Counted from the first letter of the stretch, positions 9,222-18,014 are shown. The stretch: DNA of 42,671 nucleotides from a candidate division KSB1 bacterium (GCA_034506395.1 JAPDPQ010000038.1:1-42671); one strand, 5' to 3'. The notes: generated by a model not told the origin, from the letters alone. Numbers and translations: made by a program.

Positions 9222-11693
9222 TTAAAATTTCAGTCCCATTCCCAATCGGATAATCCGAGGCGGCCCAAAATTTGAAGGATCATTCATCCACTCTTTCGAG
9301 TGCCCGCCAACGAAGGTGAAATCTGGTTCTCCGGTATCACCGTACACATAAAGGATATTGCGATGATCAGTGAGGTTCAGGATTTCGACAAACGCCCGAC
9401 CTTTCACTTTGTACAACAATGGAAATTCTTTACCAATCTCTAAATCGATCGAGTAGCGCCCTGGCATTCGAAGCGAATTTCGATCCACAAAGCCGATGTC
9501 TCTTCCAGTGGGCGTGTATGGAAATCCGGAGCTGGCTCTCAATACGATGCTATAATCCGTATTTTGTAACAGTCTCAAACCAAAAATGCTTGGCCCTTCA
9601 TTATTCGGAACTCGAAACATTGCATCGATGCTCAGATTATGCCGTTGATCGAAATTCAAATAGTACAATTTTGTCGATTCCTGGGTCCCTGGATATTGCT
9701 CGGTTTCAGATGAAGCACTGCCTTTGGCAATCATGAACGTGTAGCTGAGCCCACCAGAGAAATATTTGCCAGGCCGAACATCGACATTTATTTCGAACCC
9801 TTTGATATTCGCATAATCTTCATTGATGTAAACGGTATAGCCGACATAACGCCCCGTATTCCCCATGAACGCCTCGTAATAACGCGTTCCGATCAATCCA
9901 GTGACGTCTTTATAATAGGCTGTAAGATGTGCAGCGATCCGCTCTGAAAATTGATGGGAGAGACCGACTTCATAAGCAATGGTTCGCTCGGCATCGAGAC
10001 TCGGCTGGCCGAACAACGGCTCACGCACGTTCAGATCATATTGCTTATTCTCAAAAAGAAATTGATATTCCGGGTTTTGAAAAAAATGCCCATAAGCAAA
10101 ATGTAGCTTCGTTTTTTCGGACACGGGATGGGCAATCCCGATCCGCGGGCTGAGCTGAGATCGAGATTTGACTCTGATCAAAGGAGAACTGGTATTCAAC
10201 GGGTCCTTGCGGAAAAGAGCATTCGCGTTAAAATAATCGTATCGTAAACCGAGATTGATGATCAGATATGGAAATTCGATCTTATCTTGAACATAAGCGG
10301 CAGCTTCAAAAGGTTCAATTCGATAGTCATTGATGTAGGGGAAATTCCGCTTTGGATCATATATGCTGAATAGCTTAAGCCAGTGCTTTTTATATTGCAG
10401 ACCGAGCTTGACTTCGTTGATTTTTTCAATTTGCCACACCATATCTCCCTTGAAATCGGCAGTTCTGGTCCGGCTATCGATGATTTCTAATGGATCTGCT
10501 TTTTGCCAGAATTCATAGCCGTTTCCAGCGGTGCTCAAATATTCTCGTTGCGTCGTAGACAAGTACTCGGATGTATCCTTATCGACACCTGAATAATATT
10601 TCTGATCTAAGTAGGAAGCGCGCAGATCGTAGAATAAATTGGGGCGCAAAGTATGCGTGGCCGAAAGCACGGTCTGCCAGCTCTGCCTTCGACTTCGCAA
10701 ATATTGTTCGGGGATATATTTGTATTCATGACTATAATTTTGGCGTTTCCCTTTGCTGGCACGATTTGAAAGGACCAATTTCAAATTTGGGAACACCGAG
10801 AATGACAACTTATTAAATAGGGTCAGGCTCCGATCATATCCAAATGGAAGATAGCTATCGCGGTCGTCCTTTTCCCCGGAAATAAAATATTTAATCTTTT
10901 TGGTAAATAGCGGTCCCCCGATATTGCCATTGATTCGGTTTTCGCCCAACTTCTCGTATCGGTCCACCCCAAATTGGCTGGTTCTCGCCTCAAGGCTTCC
11001 ACTATGTTGATCGCCTCCGTCGCGGGTCACGATATTGACGACACCGCTAAGCGCATTGCCATATTCAGCATTGAAGGTTCCGCTCAATAAGCTCATCTCC
11101 TGAATCGCGTCGTTATTGATTTGGGTGATCATGCGGCCCAACAGCGGATCTTGCACGTACATGCCATCGATCATATACGCCACCTCATTAGAGCGTCCAC
11201 CACGCACGTGCAAACTCCCCTCCTGATTGACAACGCCAGCTTGAAGCGTAAGCATCTCCACGAAATTTGCGACTGGCAACCCTTCGATTTCATCTCGTCG
11301 GATCACCGCGCTGGTACTGGTCATATCTTTTTGGATCAATGGACGTTCTGCCACAACGACGACCTCTTGTTCCAAATCGATCGTGGCTGGTTTTAATTTA
11401 ATTTCAATGGTTGTGGTTAAATCTACATTGATCCTGACATTGGCGATGGTTTGCATCTCATAGCCGATATAATTGGCTCTGACTGTAACCACTCCAGGTG
11501 GAATATTCAGAATCACAAATTTGCCATTCAGATCTGAAGCGGCTCCCAAATTAGTGCCGAGAATTTGTATGTTTGCTGCGACCAACGGTTCACCAGTGGT
11601 GGCATCAACAACCTTGCCAGCCAATTTTCCAGTAACACCTGCTATCACATTCATCGGCAGCAACAGTATAGCTGCGATTATGATTCTTTTCAT
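9222..11693 (-). CDS. TonB-dependent outer-membrane receptor with N-terminal carboxypeptidase-regulatory-like domain (cassette A)
   Basis: The 823-residue protein has a signal peptide (1-18) and a carboxypeptidase-regulatory-like beta-sandwich (about 20-100, with GKVVDATTGEPLVAANI). A linker with AERPLIQKD leads into the plug domain (about 115-235: HVRGGRSNEV, IDGMYVQDP, GTFNAEYGNALSG). The beta-barrel then runs to the C-terminal RLGMGLKF. Such receptors import substrates across the outer membrane using TonB energy; no classical TonB box is obvious. The ATG has GAGG seven bases upstream. It is the shortest of the three receptors here (823 against 938 and 959). A perfect palindrome sits in the 69-base gap before it. 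The substrate is unknown; neighbours suggest peptides or other polymers, which is inference. Confidence 0.92.
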   Translation of the reverse strand: MKRIIIAAILLLPMNVIAGVTGKLAGKVVDATTGEPLVAANIQILGTNLGAASDLNGKFVILNIPPGVVTVRANYIGYEMQTIANVRINVDLTTTIEIKLKPATIDLEQEVVVVAERPLIQKDMTSTSAVIRRDEIEGLPVANFVEMLTLQAGVVNQEGSLHVRGGRSNEVAYMIDGMYVQDPLLGRMITQINNDAIQEMSLLSGTFNAEYGNALSGVVNIVTRDGGDQHSGSLEARTSQFGVDRYEKLGENRINGNIGGPLFTKKIKYFISGEKDDRDSYLPFGYDRSLTLFNKLSFSVFPNLKLVLSNRASKGKRQNYSHEYKYIPEQYLRSRRQSWQTVLSATHTLRPNLFYDLRASYLDQKYYSGVDKDTSEYLSTTQREYLSTAGNGYEFWQKADPLEIIDSRTRTADFKGDMVWQIEKINEVKLGLQYKKHWLKLFSIYDPKRNFPYINDYRIEPFEAAAYVQDKIEFPYLIINLGLRYDYFNANALFRKDPLNTSSPLIRVKSRSQLSPRIGIAHPVSEKTKLHFAYGHFFQNPEYQFLFENKQYDLNVREPLFGQPSLDAERTIAYEVGLSHQFSERIAAHLTAYYKDVTGLIGTRYYEAFMGNTGRYVGYTVYINEDYANIKGFEINVDVRPGKYFSGGLSYTFMIAKGSASSETEQYPGTQESTKLYYLNFDQRHNLSIDAMFRVPNNEGPSIFGLRLLQNTDYSIVLRASSGFPYTPTGRDIGFVDRNSLRMPGRYSIDLEIGKEFPLLYKVKGRAFVEILNLTDHRNILYVYGDTGEPDFTFVGGHSKEWMNDPSNFGPPRIIRLGMGLKF

Positions 11694-11722
11694 TTCCAGA
11701 CCTCATTGTTATTTTGGATAGA

Positions 11723-11755
11723 ATTGTAGGGCAAGATGCCATCTTGCCCTACAAT
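11723..11755. repeat. Perfect 33-base palindrome between the 388-residue gene and the receptor gene
   Basis: Arms at 11723-11738 and 11740-11755 are exact inverted copies of 16 bases with one base between them; the inner part of the left arm is GTAGGGCAAGATG. It lies downstream of the stop at 11763 and 30 bases upstream of the receptor start at 11693. There is no U-tract after it in the direction of transcription, so it could be an mRNA-stabilising hairpin, an attenuator or a dispersed repeat unit rather than a simple terminator. Confidence 0.85.
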
Positions 11756-11762
11756 ATGATCC

Positions 11763-12929
11763 TTAACGCACCAACAACATCTTTTTGTTCTGCGCGGTTT
11801 GGTCGCCATTCAGGCGATAAATATAGATCCCAGAACTGACTTCTTTTCCATCGCTATCTCTTCCATCCCAGGTGACGAAATGCGAACCGGCTTTGAAATC
11901 TCCCGAAGCAATGACGTTGACAAGTTGTCCCTGCAAATTGTAAATCGCCAATTCGATGGTAGCATCCTGGCTAAGATCAAACCGAATGGTCGTTGTTGGA
12001 TTGAACGGATTAGGATAATTTTGACCTAATGAAAATGATCCTGGCATATTAGCAAGGGGTGATCCCTCAACAGAAACCAGGATATTATCATATTTTTTCT
12101 GGGCTGAATCGGCTGCTGCAAACAAATCGCTTTCGATATCGGCGAAGGCGATTGCATAGGTTAGAATAACAGAATCACCTGGAGCAATCGTATAGGGACC
12201 AGCATTTAAACTATAAATTGAGCCATCACCTCCAGCCGTGATGGTCGTATCAAAACCAGGGTCGGCAGTCATGTGATAGCGCGTCGAATCTGTCGCGGCA
12301 TCAGAATTGGGATCGGCTGGCGAATAAACTGACCAATCCAGTGCATGATAGGAATACGGTTCTTTGGATAACAGCCGCAAACCAGCATGCGGGGTTTCTC
12401 CTTCTCGATAACAGTAGGCGATACGATGGTCAGCGTTATATTTATTCGTTTCACCGCCATAATTTCCTGCAATTCGTGGCACTGTGACGAGCCCAAGATA
12501 CAACGTCACTTCTGCTGACGAGTCATTGATCACTGTGTATCTGGCGATCAGGTACGACTTGTCATTCCAAGCATAAACGTGAACCTTAAATGTCACATCA
12601 GGGGGCAAATTGGAGTAACTATTGTCGTAAATGGCGACTGCCTCAATATCAGCAAGTGTGGGTGTTGCCACCTGAAATGCTGAAATCACCGCATCCTGGT
12701 CCTCGTTGTAATCGCACACCGCTTTCTCCGACAACGCTGCAATGATATTAATGCGATCCAATTGTCGAGCGTCATTGGTGGATGGGGCATATAAGCGGAT
12801 GCTACCTGCATTGCTCAATCGGACGCCGATTTTTCCAGTGTTAAAAGTAATTTGTGCCTGGACCTGCGTGCTCAACAGCCCTATCAGCAGGAGCAGACAC
12901 AACATGAGATTTGTAGCTTTTGATGACAT
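11763..12929 (-). CDS. Secreted protein with NYPNPFNP-type sorting domain, related to the large cassette proteins
   Basis: The 388-residue product has a signal peptide (about 1-25). The body contains RYTVINDSSAEVTLYLGL (130-147) and NAGPYTIAPGDS (242-253) followed by a SDLFAAADSAQKKYD stretch. The second block matches the GP...GD block of the 937-, 945- and 665-residue proteins, so this looks like a minimal member of the same module family. The C-terminal domain (about 300-388) has NYPNPFNP at 304-311 and ends KKMLLVR, the classical type A sorting form. The ATG has AGGAGG five bases upstream. It is the first gene of the cassette A group, 69 bases before the receptor. No catalytic motif is seen; a surface role is inferred. 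Confidence 0.78.
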   Translation of the reverse strand: MSSKATNLMLCLLLLIGLLSTQVQAQITFNTGKIGVRLSNAGSIRLYAPSTNDARQLDRINIIAALSEKAVCDYNEDQDAVISAFQVATPTLADIEAVAIYDNSYSNLPPDVTFKVHVYAWNDKSYLIARYTVINDSSAEVTLYLGLVTVPRIAGNYGGETNKYNADHRIAYCYREGETPHAGLRLLSKEPYSYHALDWSVYSPADPNSDAATDSTRYHMTADPGFDTTITAGGDGSIYSLNAGPYTIAPGDSVILTYAIAFADIESDLFAAADSAQKKYDNILVSVEGSPLANMPGSFSLGQNYPNPFNPTTTIRFDLSQDATIELAIYNLQGQLVNVIASGDFKAGSHFVTWDGRDSDGKEVSSGIYIYRLNGDQTAQNKKMLLVR

Positions 12930-13079
12930 AATGACCTCCTCAGCTTTGGTTTAATTATTATTAATTGTGGAACAGCCTCTTAATCGAATTCGGCATTGCT
13001 AACTGCTTATCGATGACCGAAAATTTCATGATGAAAAAATTAACGATCAATGTAGTGCATCATGACCAATGACTGACAA

Positions 13080-14471
13080 TCACTGCCAATGAAAAACCAC
13101 AGGTGGAATCAATAGCAAAAGGGCAAGAATGAAAAAGAAAATCTGAATCGGCAACAGCCATTTCGCCCATTTTTCCCAAGAAATACCAGCTAGCCCCAGC
13201 ACCCCCATCGTCACACCAGATGTTGGGAGCATGGGATTGATCCAGCCCTCGCCGAAGACGAACGCCAGCACCGCGGTCTGCCGGGATATGCCGATCACAT
13301 CGGCCAACGGCGCCATCACTGGCATGGTCAATGCCGCTTGGCCTGAGCCAGAATGAACAAAGAAATTGATGATCGCTTGGGTGATAAACATGGTTTGAGC
13401 GGCAAATATCTTATGAAACCGAGTGATCACATTGGCCAAACTGTAGAGCATCACATCCAAGATTTTCCCATCGGTTGCAACAACGAGAATGGCTTTCGCA
13501 CAGGCGATAATCAATGCCACACCCATCATATCCTTCGCGCCTGCTTTCAAGCTCTCAGTTATCTCATTTACCGATAATTTCCCCAGCACCCCAGAGACGA
13601 TCCCCAGCCCAAGAAACAGCGCTGCAATCTCGTTGATATACCAGTGATACGTGAGGACCCCATAAACCAGGAGGATCATCGCTGCAACAAAAGCGAAGAG
13701 CACCAATTTGTGATTCAGCGAAAATGTGATTTGAGCCGAATTATCCAAATGCAAAGAATGCTTCCGTTGCTGATCAAGCTCATACACCGGGCTAAGCTTT
13801 GGATTAGCCTTGACCTTGGAAGCATATCGCATGACAAATGCGGTCATGAAAATCGTGCTCAGCACCCAGACGAAAAGACGATACTCCATCCCCGAATACA
13901 TGGGCAGCTCGGCAATCCCTTGCGCGATGCCAACGGTGAATGGATTGAACACCGCGCCTGCAAACCCAGCGGCAGCCCCTAGAAATGGAATAGCTGTCCC
14001 GACCAGGGAATCGTAGCCCAAAGATAAAGCCAGCGGAATAAAGATCAGCACAAAGGGCATCGTTTCTTCACACATGCCGAATAGGGTACCTCCTAGTGAA
14101 AAAAATAGCATGGTCACTGGAATAAAAAATTTCTGCAAATGCTTTTTGCTGGAAAAAAAGATTGCCAGTTTTTGTACCGATGCCGAGATCGCTCCAGTCA
14201 TTTCGATGACCTTAAATGTTCCCCCGATGATAAATAGGAATACGATAATCTGTGCAGCTTGAATGAATCCTTTGATCGGAGCTAACAAAATGGCAGCAAT
14301 TCCCTGTGGTTGATTGGCAATATATCTGAATGATTCGGGCACCACCAGCGTGCGGCCGTTCCGAAATTCGCGCTGATACTCCCCGCCAGGAATGATCCAA
14401 GTCAATGCTGCTACCAGGATCACGATCGCGTAAATCATGACCAGGGTATTAAAAGTGAATTTGGCCTTCAT
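13080..14471 (-). CDS. YfcC-family inner-membrane carrier (basic amino acid or dicarboxylate type)
   Basis: The 463-residue protein has about 11-12 hydrophobic segments and starts in typical fashion (FNTLVMIYAIVILVAALTWI, then IPGGEY at 27-32). It carries LGGTLFGMCEETMPF (126-140), NPFTVGIAQ (176-184) and a C-terminal GEGWINPMLPTSG motif, as in the YfcC/COG1288 family of the DcuC-ArsB superfamily. Members are predicted to carry basic amino acids, C4-dicarboxylates or small peptides; few have been tested. The start has GAGGAAT just before the ATG. It follows the secreted S51 gene by 287 bases, a gap holding a repeat-like block, and is likely part of the same utilisation set, importing what the peptidases release. 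Confidence 0.83.
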   Translation of the reverse strand: MKAKFTFNTLVMIYAIVILVAALTWIIPGGEYQREFRNGRTLVVPESFRYIANQPQGIAAILLAPIKGFIQAAQIIVFLFIIGGTFKVIEMTGAISASVQKLAIFFSSKKHLQKFFIPVTMLFFSLGGTLFGMCEETMPFVLIFIPLALSLGYDSLVGTAIPFLGAAAGFAGAVFNPFTVGIAQGIAELPMYSGMEYRLFVWVLSTIFMTAFVMRYASKVKANPKLSPVYELDQQRKHSLHLDNSAQITFSLNHKLVLFAFVAAMILLVYGVLTYHWYINEIAALFLGLGIVSGVLGKLSVNEITESLKAGAKDMMGVALIIACAKAILVVATDGKILDVMLYSLANVITRFHKIFAAQTMFITQAIINFFVHSGSGQAALTMPVMAPLADVIGISRQTAVLAFVFGEGWINPMLPTSGVTMGVLGLAGISWEKWAKWLLPIQIFFFILALLLLIPPVVFHWQ

Positions 14472-14605
14472 ATTCCTCGAATTTGTTTATCCGCGTAAGT
14501 CTGATAGTTGCTCTGGGAAAATTCAAAACCACAATACCCGAATAGCAAATAGATCTCAATTTCGAATTTTCAAATCCCAAACGTGTATCCATCTTTGAAA
14601 AATTC

Positions 14606-14713
14606 TTAACCGCTAATTTCGCGACTTTTCCGAATTGCGCGAATTCAATGCTAGACATTGGCGAAGCTAATAGATGCTCGGAATTCGCTCCATAAGTGAT
14701 ATTCGCGGTCAAA
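14606..14713. repeat. Repeat-like intergenic block with CGCGAAT words
   Basis: The gap between the S51 and YfcC genes contains, on the plus strand, AACCGCTAATTTCGCG, GAATTGCGCGAATTC, GGAATTCGC and ATTCGCGGTC. The outer parts are near-inverted copies (ACCGCTAATTTCGCG against CGAATT...GCGGTC). This organisation, short CGCGAAT units with inverted ends, resembles the GCGGAT element at 3547-3641. A short frame overlapping it (14449-14712) is not credible as a gene. Confidence 0.45.
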
Positions 14714-14758
14714 AGAGTGATGGGTTGATCTGAATCTTTGAGAACTGGGTTTTTAAAT

Positions 14759-15631
14759 TTATTTGAGATTTGTTTTTCGGGATTTGGTATTTATAACGAA
14801 CTCATCACCATCAACCAGCACCGCCATTTTCAGATTTCGTCCACTCAGTAAGCCGTCCTTATTGACCTGAATGGATTTCGCTTTTCGGGCATCATAAACG
14901 ATCACCGAGCCTTTGCCATAGACTTTGAATTTGCCATTAGGTTGAACTAGAATAGCGGTATCCTCGTCAATGCCAATTCCCACCAAATTCGGATGTTCTA
15001 GCACCAGGCTGATGAGCCGATTATGCCGTTTCCTCGCTGCAAAATGCTGATCGATGATAACCTTGTCCAGAAAACCGAACCCCCGTTTGGTCTCAATATT
15101 GTTTGCCTGGATCGTTGTGAAGGCGTCGGTGGTGTCTTTGTTGATTAATTCATTTCCAGTAATCATCACTTCGCTCATGACAGCAGCGCCAGCGCTGGTA
15201 CCTCCAATGACCCCGCCAAGCTCAAAATAGATTTTTTTAATCGCTGCTTCACTTCGCGTTCCTCCGATTCGCTGCATCAGCCGTTCCTGCACGCCCCCTG
15301 TAAAAAAAATTGCAGAGGCCGCCTCGATCAGCTTTACTACGCTATCCGTATTGGCAATTTCCGGCCGATCGATATGCAACCATCGGATATTTTTCGCGCC
15401 AGCATTGATGAGCTGCTTAACCACTGAGGGCCCTTCCTTTTCCGGTTCTCCGCTTGCTGAAGTGATCACCAAAATCGGCCCGTTACCGCTCAGAGCAACA
15501 AATTTCTCCAAAGCATCTGACGGCTTTTTTCCGCCACCAATAATGAGCAAATGCCCTTTCTTCTGTGCCGAAGCACCCCCAATAAATAGGCATAAGGCAA
15601 AGCACAGGATACCTATTGAAAATTTTTTCAT
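14759..15631 (-). CDS. Secreted S51-family peptidase (cyanophycinase-like)
   Basis: The 290-residue protein has a signal peptide (1-22), then a complete S51 domain: LLIIGGG (28-34), FTGGVQERL (110-118), nucleophile GGTSAG (143-148, Ser146), DQHF..R.R..RL (194-206, His196) and GIDEDTA (220-226). These are the canonical motifs of cyanophycinase, which cuts the Asp-Arg isopeptide polymer to beta-Asp-Arg dipeptides. The length is close to that of known cyanophycinases. The signal peptide makes it periplasmic or extracellular, so it would act on external polymer or peptides. Its ATG overlaps the M20 stop (ATGA at 15628-15631), and its ribosome site GGAGGA lies inside the M20 gene, so the two are translationally coupled. 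Other substrates, such as aspartyl peptides, remain possible. Confidence 0.88.
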   Translation of the reverse strand: MKKFSIGILCFALCLFIGGASAQKKGHLLIIGGGKKPSDALEKFVALSGNGPILVITSASGEPEKEGPSVVKQLINAGAKNIRWLHIDRPEIANTDSVVKLIEAASAIFFTGGVQERLMQRIGGTRSEAAIKKIYFELGGVIGGTSAGAAVMSEVMITGNELINKDTTDAFTTIQANNIETKRGFGFLDKVIIDQHFAARKRHNRLISLVLEHPNLVGIGIDEDTAILVQPNGKFKVYGKGSVIVYDARKAKSIQVNKDGLLSGRNLKMAVLVDGDEFVINTKSRKTNLK

Positions 15632-16749
15632 CGTTCCTCCGCTTCGACCAATTTCAATACCAATTCCGCTCCTTTGACCATATCGGCCAGCGCAATCTGT
15701 TCCTGATTGGAATGCGGGTTGCTCGCTCCAATGCCGACATTCACCGCCATGATGCCATTGGCATTCAACACGTTCACATCGCTGCCGCCAGAATAAACCA
15801 TAGGCGATGGGACGAGCTGCAGTTCCTTCATGGCCCGGTGAAGGCGCTGCACTACGGGCGTTTCAGAGTCAAATTTATAGCCTTGAAAACCTAGCTTAAA
15901 TGTCACTTTGCACTGACCACCGTATTTTTGACCCACGGAGCGACAGCTTGAGTGCAAACTCGCTTTCAATCGCTCGATCTCCTCTGGCGCGAATGACCGA
16001 AATTCACCAGTGAAAACCACTTGATCTGGGACCACATTGTCGGCAGAGCCCCCCTGAATCGTGCCGATATTGGCCACGGTCTGCGGATTAATTCGACCCA
16101 CAGGAAATTGGTTCATGATTTCCAGCGCCATGGAGATGGCATTGATCCCTTTTTCAGGTGCTACAGCCGAATGGGCTGCGCGCCCCCGACATTCGACCCG
16201 AAAATCATAAGCGGTGGGTGATTCAGCCACATAGCTGCCTGGCCGCGCCGAACAATCGAACACATATCCCTCCTTGGCTCGAAGCTGGCTGAAATCCAAC
16301 GCGAGCGTTCCAAGCATTCCCAATTCTTCGGCAACGGTAAAAACAACTTCGAGACTTCGATGTCGGATTTTTCTTTCGATAATTTCGGTGATCACATATA
16401 AAATTAAAGCCACACCGCTCCGATTATCCGCACCCAAAATCGTCGAACCATCGCTACAAATCACACCATTCTTGATCTGCGGCCTAACGCCAGCAGTAGA
16501 ACGAACCGTATCGGTGTGCGCCAAAAGCACCAATGGTAATTCGTCGCTCGAATCGCAAGGAAGCTTAACTATCAGATTCCCAGCATTGCCGCCAATTTTT
16601 TGTCCCGCATCATCCTCTTTTGCCTCAATTTGCCAACCGCTCAGCTTCTCTTTCAGAAAATCCATCATGGCACGCTCATGAAGCGAGACACTATCAATTT
16701 TAATTAATTGCAGAAATAGATCCAGTAACCTTCGGTCATCAACTCTCAT
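15628..16749 (-). CDS. Cytoplasmic M20-family metallopeptidase (PepT/YqjE-like)
   Basis: The 373-residue protein lacks a signal peptide. Metal ligands of the dinuclear zinc site line up with peptidase T: His78 in AHTDT (Asp80 catalytic neighbour), Asp108 in GADNRSG, Glu141-Glu142 in AEELG (general base and ligand), Asp165 in FDCS and His346 in NPHSNQE. The small dimerisation domain lies at about 180-290. PepT-like enzymes remove N-terminal residues from di- and tripeptides. Its start overlaps the regulator stop and its stop overlaps the S51 start, both as ATGA, so the three genes form one tight unit. A plausible job is to split dipeptides made by the secreted S51 enzyme after uptake, perhaps isoaspartyl dipeptides; that specificity is inference. 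Confidence 0.88.
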   Translation of the reverse strand: MRVDDRRLLDLFLQLIKIDSVSLHERAMMDFLKEKLSGWQIEAKEDDAGQKIGGNAGNLIVKLPCDSSDELPLVLLAHTDTVRSTAGVRPQIKNGVICSDGSTILGADNRSGVALILYVITEIIERKIRHRSLEVVFTVAEELGMLGTLALDFSQLRAKEGYVFDCSARPGSYVAESPTAYDFRVECRGRAAHSAVAPEKGINAISMALEIMNQFPVGRINPQTVANIGTIQGGSADNVVPDQVVFTGEFRSFAPEEIERLKASLHSSCRSVGQKYGGQCKVTFKLGFQGYKFDSETPVVQRLHRAMKELQLVPSPMVYSGGSDVNVLNANGIMAVNVGIGASNPHSNQEQIALADMVKGAELVLKLVEAEER

Positions 16750-17606
16750 CTGATGAAGTACCTTTCGTCTTTGATGTTCTCTTCAATGATTTTCAATGCT
16801 TTCAGCGTTCGTTCTTTATCGCGAAAATTCAACTCAATAATCATGGCATTGATGACAGTCACAATCGCCCCCAGCGAATTACTGAACATGATATTATCGG
16901 TTTTAATCTGCAAGCAGTAGGTGGCAAATTCGCGGATCGGTGCCGTCTTCTTATCAGTGAAAGCAACGCTTGGAATGCCCCGTTCTTTTGCAAACGAAAT
17001 CGCCTCTACTGTCTCTCGAGAGTATGGTGAAAAGCTGAAGGCAATCAATAAATCTTGAGGTGTCATATAAGCGATTTGTTCGCGGTACTGCAGAAAATCC
17101 ACCGATAAATAATGTGCGTCGTAGCTATAAGTCCGAAGCAGAAAAGTCATGAGCCGCGATAAATGATGGGATAGCTCCATTCCAAGGCAATAGATGCGAT
17201 GCGCTGCAATAATGCTATCCACAGCATTTGAAAAAACGTTGTATTCAATCGACTTGATGGTATCGTTAATATTGGTGATGACATTGTGAGCAACAAGCTT
17301 GAAAATATCTGGCGTTTTTTCTTTTTCGGTGATGGCTAATTGGTAGTATTCGGTTGGGGAAAGCTGGTTTTTCAATGTAGTTGATAGCGCGTCCTTAAGT
17401 TCTTTATAGCCCTTGAATCCAAGCATTTGGGCAAATCGGACGATCGACGCTTCGCTCACCGCGGCGCGAAGCGCGACATCCTTAATTGGAAGCAACGCGA
17501 CCAGGCTCAGGTGCTCCAGAAAAAAATCCGCCACTTTCTTCTGATTGGGCGGTAGCGAAGGTACCAGATCCAAGATGGCGCGCTCAATCGCTTTTCGTTG
17601 TTCCAT
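16746..17606 (-). CDS. RpiR/MurR-family transcriptional regulator (HTH plus SIS domain)
   Basis: The 286-residue protein has the RpiR N-terminal helix-turn-helix (about 1-77; NQKKVADFFL, then SEASIVRFAQMLGFKGYKEL at 51-70) and a SIS phosphosugar-binding-type domain (about 125-260). In the SIS loop the usual SxSG signature reads SFSPYSRETVE (191-201), seen in a subgroup of the family. RpiR members usually sense phosphorylated sugars and bind palindromes; here the downstream genes are peptidases, so the ligand is open. It is the first gene of the operon, with a strong promoter and a palindrome directly upstream that would allow autoregulation. The stop overlaps the M20 start as ATGA (16746-16749). 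No strong ribosome site precedes the ATG. Confidence 0.9.
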   Translation of the reverse strand: MEQRKAIERAILDLVPSLPPNQKKVADFFLEHLSLVALLPIKDVALRAAVSEASIVRFAQMLGFKGYKELKDALSTTLKNQLSPTEYYQLAITEKEKTPDIFKLVAHNVITNINDTIKSIEYNVFSNAVDSIIAAHRIYCLGMELSHHLSRLMTFLLRTYSYDAHYLSVDFLQYREQIAYMTPQDLLIAFSFSPYSRETVEAISFAKERGIPSVAFTDKKTAPIREFATYCLQIKTDNIMFSNSLGAIVTVINAMIIELNFRDKERTLKALKIIEENIKDERYFIR

Positions 17607-17622
17607 TGGATTTGTAAGATTT

Positions 17623-17647
17623 ATTTCATAAATTTGAATTATGAAAT
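17623..17647. promoter_or_regulatory. Palindrome ATTTCATAA-N7-TTATGAAAT, candidate operator
   Basis: Two perfect 9-base half-sites (17623-17631 and 17639-17647) flank 7 bases. The site lies just downstream of the predicted transcription start, at about +6 to +30, and 17 bases before the regulator ATG. A repressor bound here would block initiation. Given that the next gene encodes an RpiR-type regulator, this is its probable own operator; binding is inferred, not shown. Confidence 0.6.
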
Positions 17648-17659
17648 TTTTCTTACATG

Positions 17660-17688
17660 AATATAATATTTAAAAATTGAATTGTCAA
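17660..17688 (-). promoter_or_regulatory. Sigma-70-type promoter of the rpiR-M20-S51 operon
   Basis: On the minus strand a perfect -35 TTGACA (17688-17683) is followed, after exactly 17 bases, by -10 TATATT (17665-17660). Transcription would start near 17653, leaving a leader of about 47 bases before the regulator ATG at 17606. The surrounding DNA is AT-rich, as expected for a promoter. Confidence 0.8.
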
Positions 17689-18014
17689 GTGAATTTTTAA
17701 TTTTTTTTCGAGCTGGACTTTTGGAACGAGCTTGTATTAAACGGATCATGATTCAAAGCTAGATGGTGTTGAGCATTTTGGGGCTTGTAAAAATATTTTT
17801 GCGCAGATTGACTTTTAGCGGAAGATCTATTAGCAGAATAATTATGAGCGCGAGAACGCTTTGGGCGTTTGCCTTTTGCAAAGACTGAAGCGCAATTTGA
17901 GCTTTATTGATAATGCATCAATCAAATAGAGGCATTTTGAACCTGCAATCATCATGCTGAACATTGGAATTTATCCCCAACGTCTTGCCGCTTTTGGATA
18001 AATATTTCATAGTT

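Larger units (their letters stand above)
17607..18014. other. Intergenic region upstream of the rpiR-type operon
   Basis: This 408-base gap separates the GWxTD gene end from the regulator start. Bases 17623-17688 hold the promoter and palindrome listed separately. The remaining 17689-18014 is AT-rich near 17690-17710 and otherwise shows no open frame, strong hairpin or repeat that I can support. Confidence 0.6.

Noticed and set aside
14449..14712. 87-codon minus-strand frame overlapping the YfcC start
   Set aside because: Most of it lies in a repeat-like CGCGAAT block and it overlaps a well-supported gene start.
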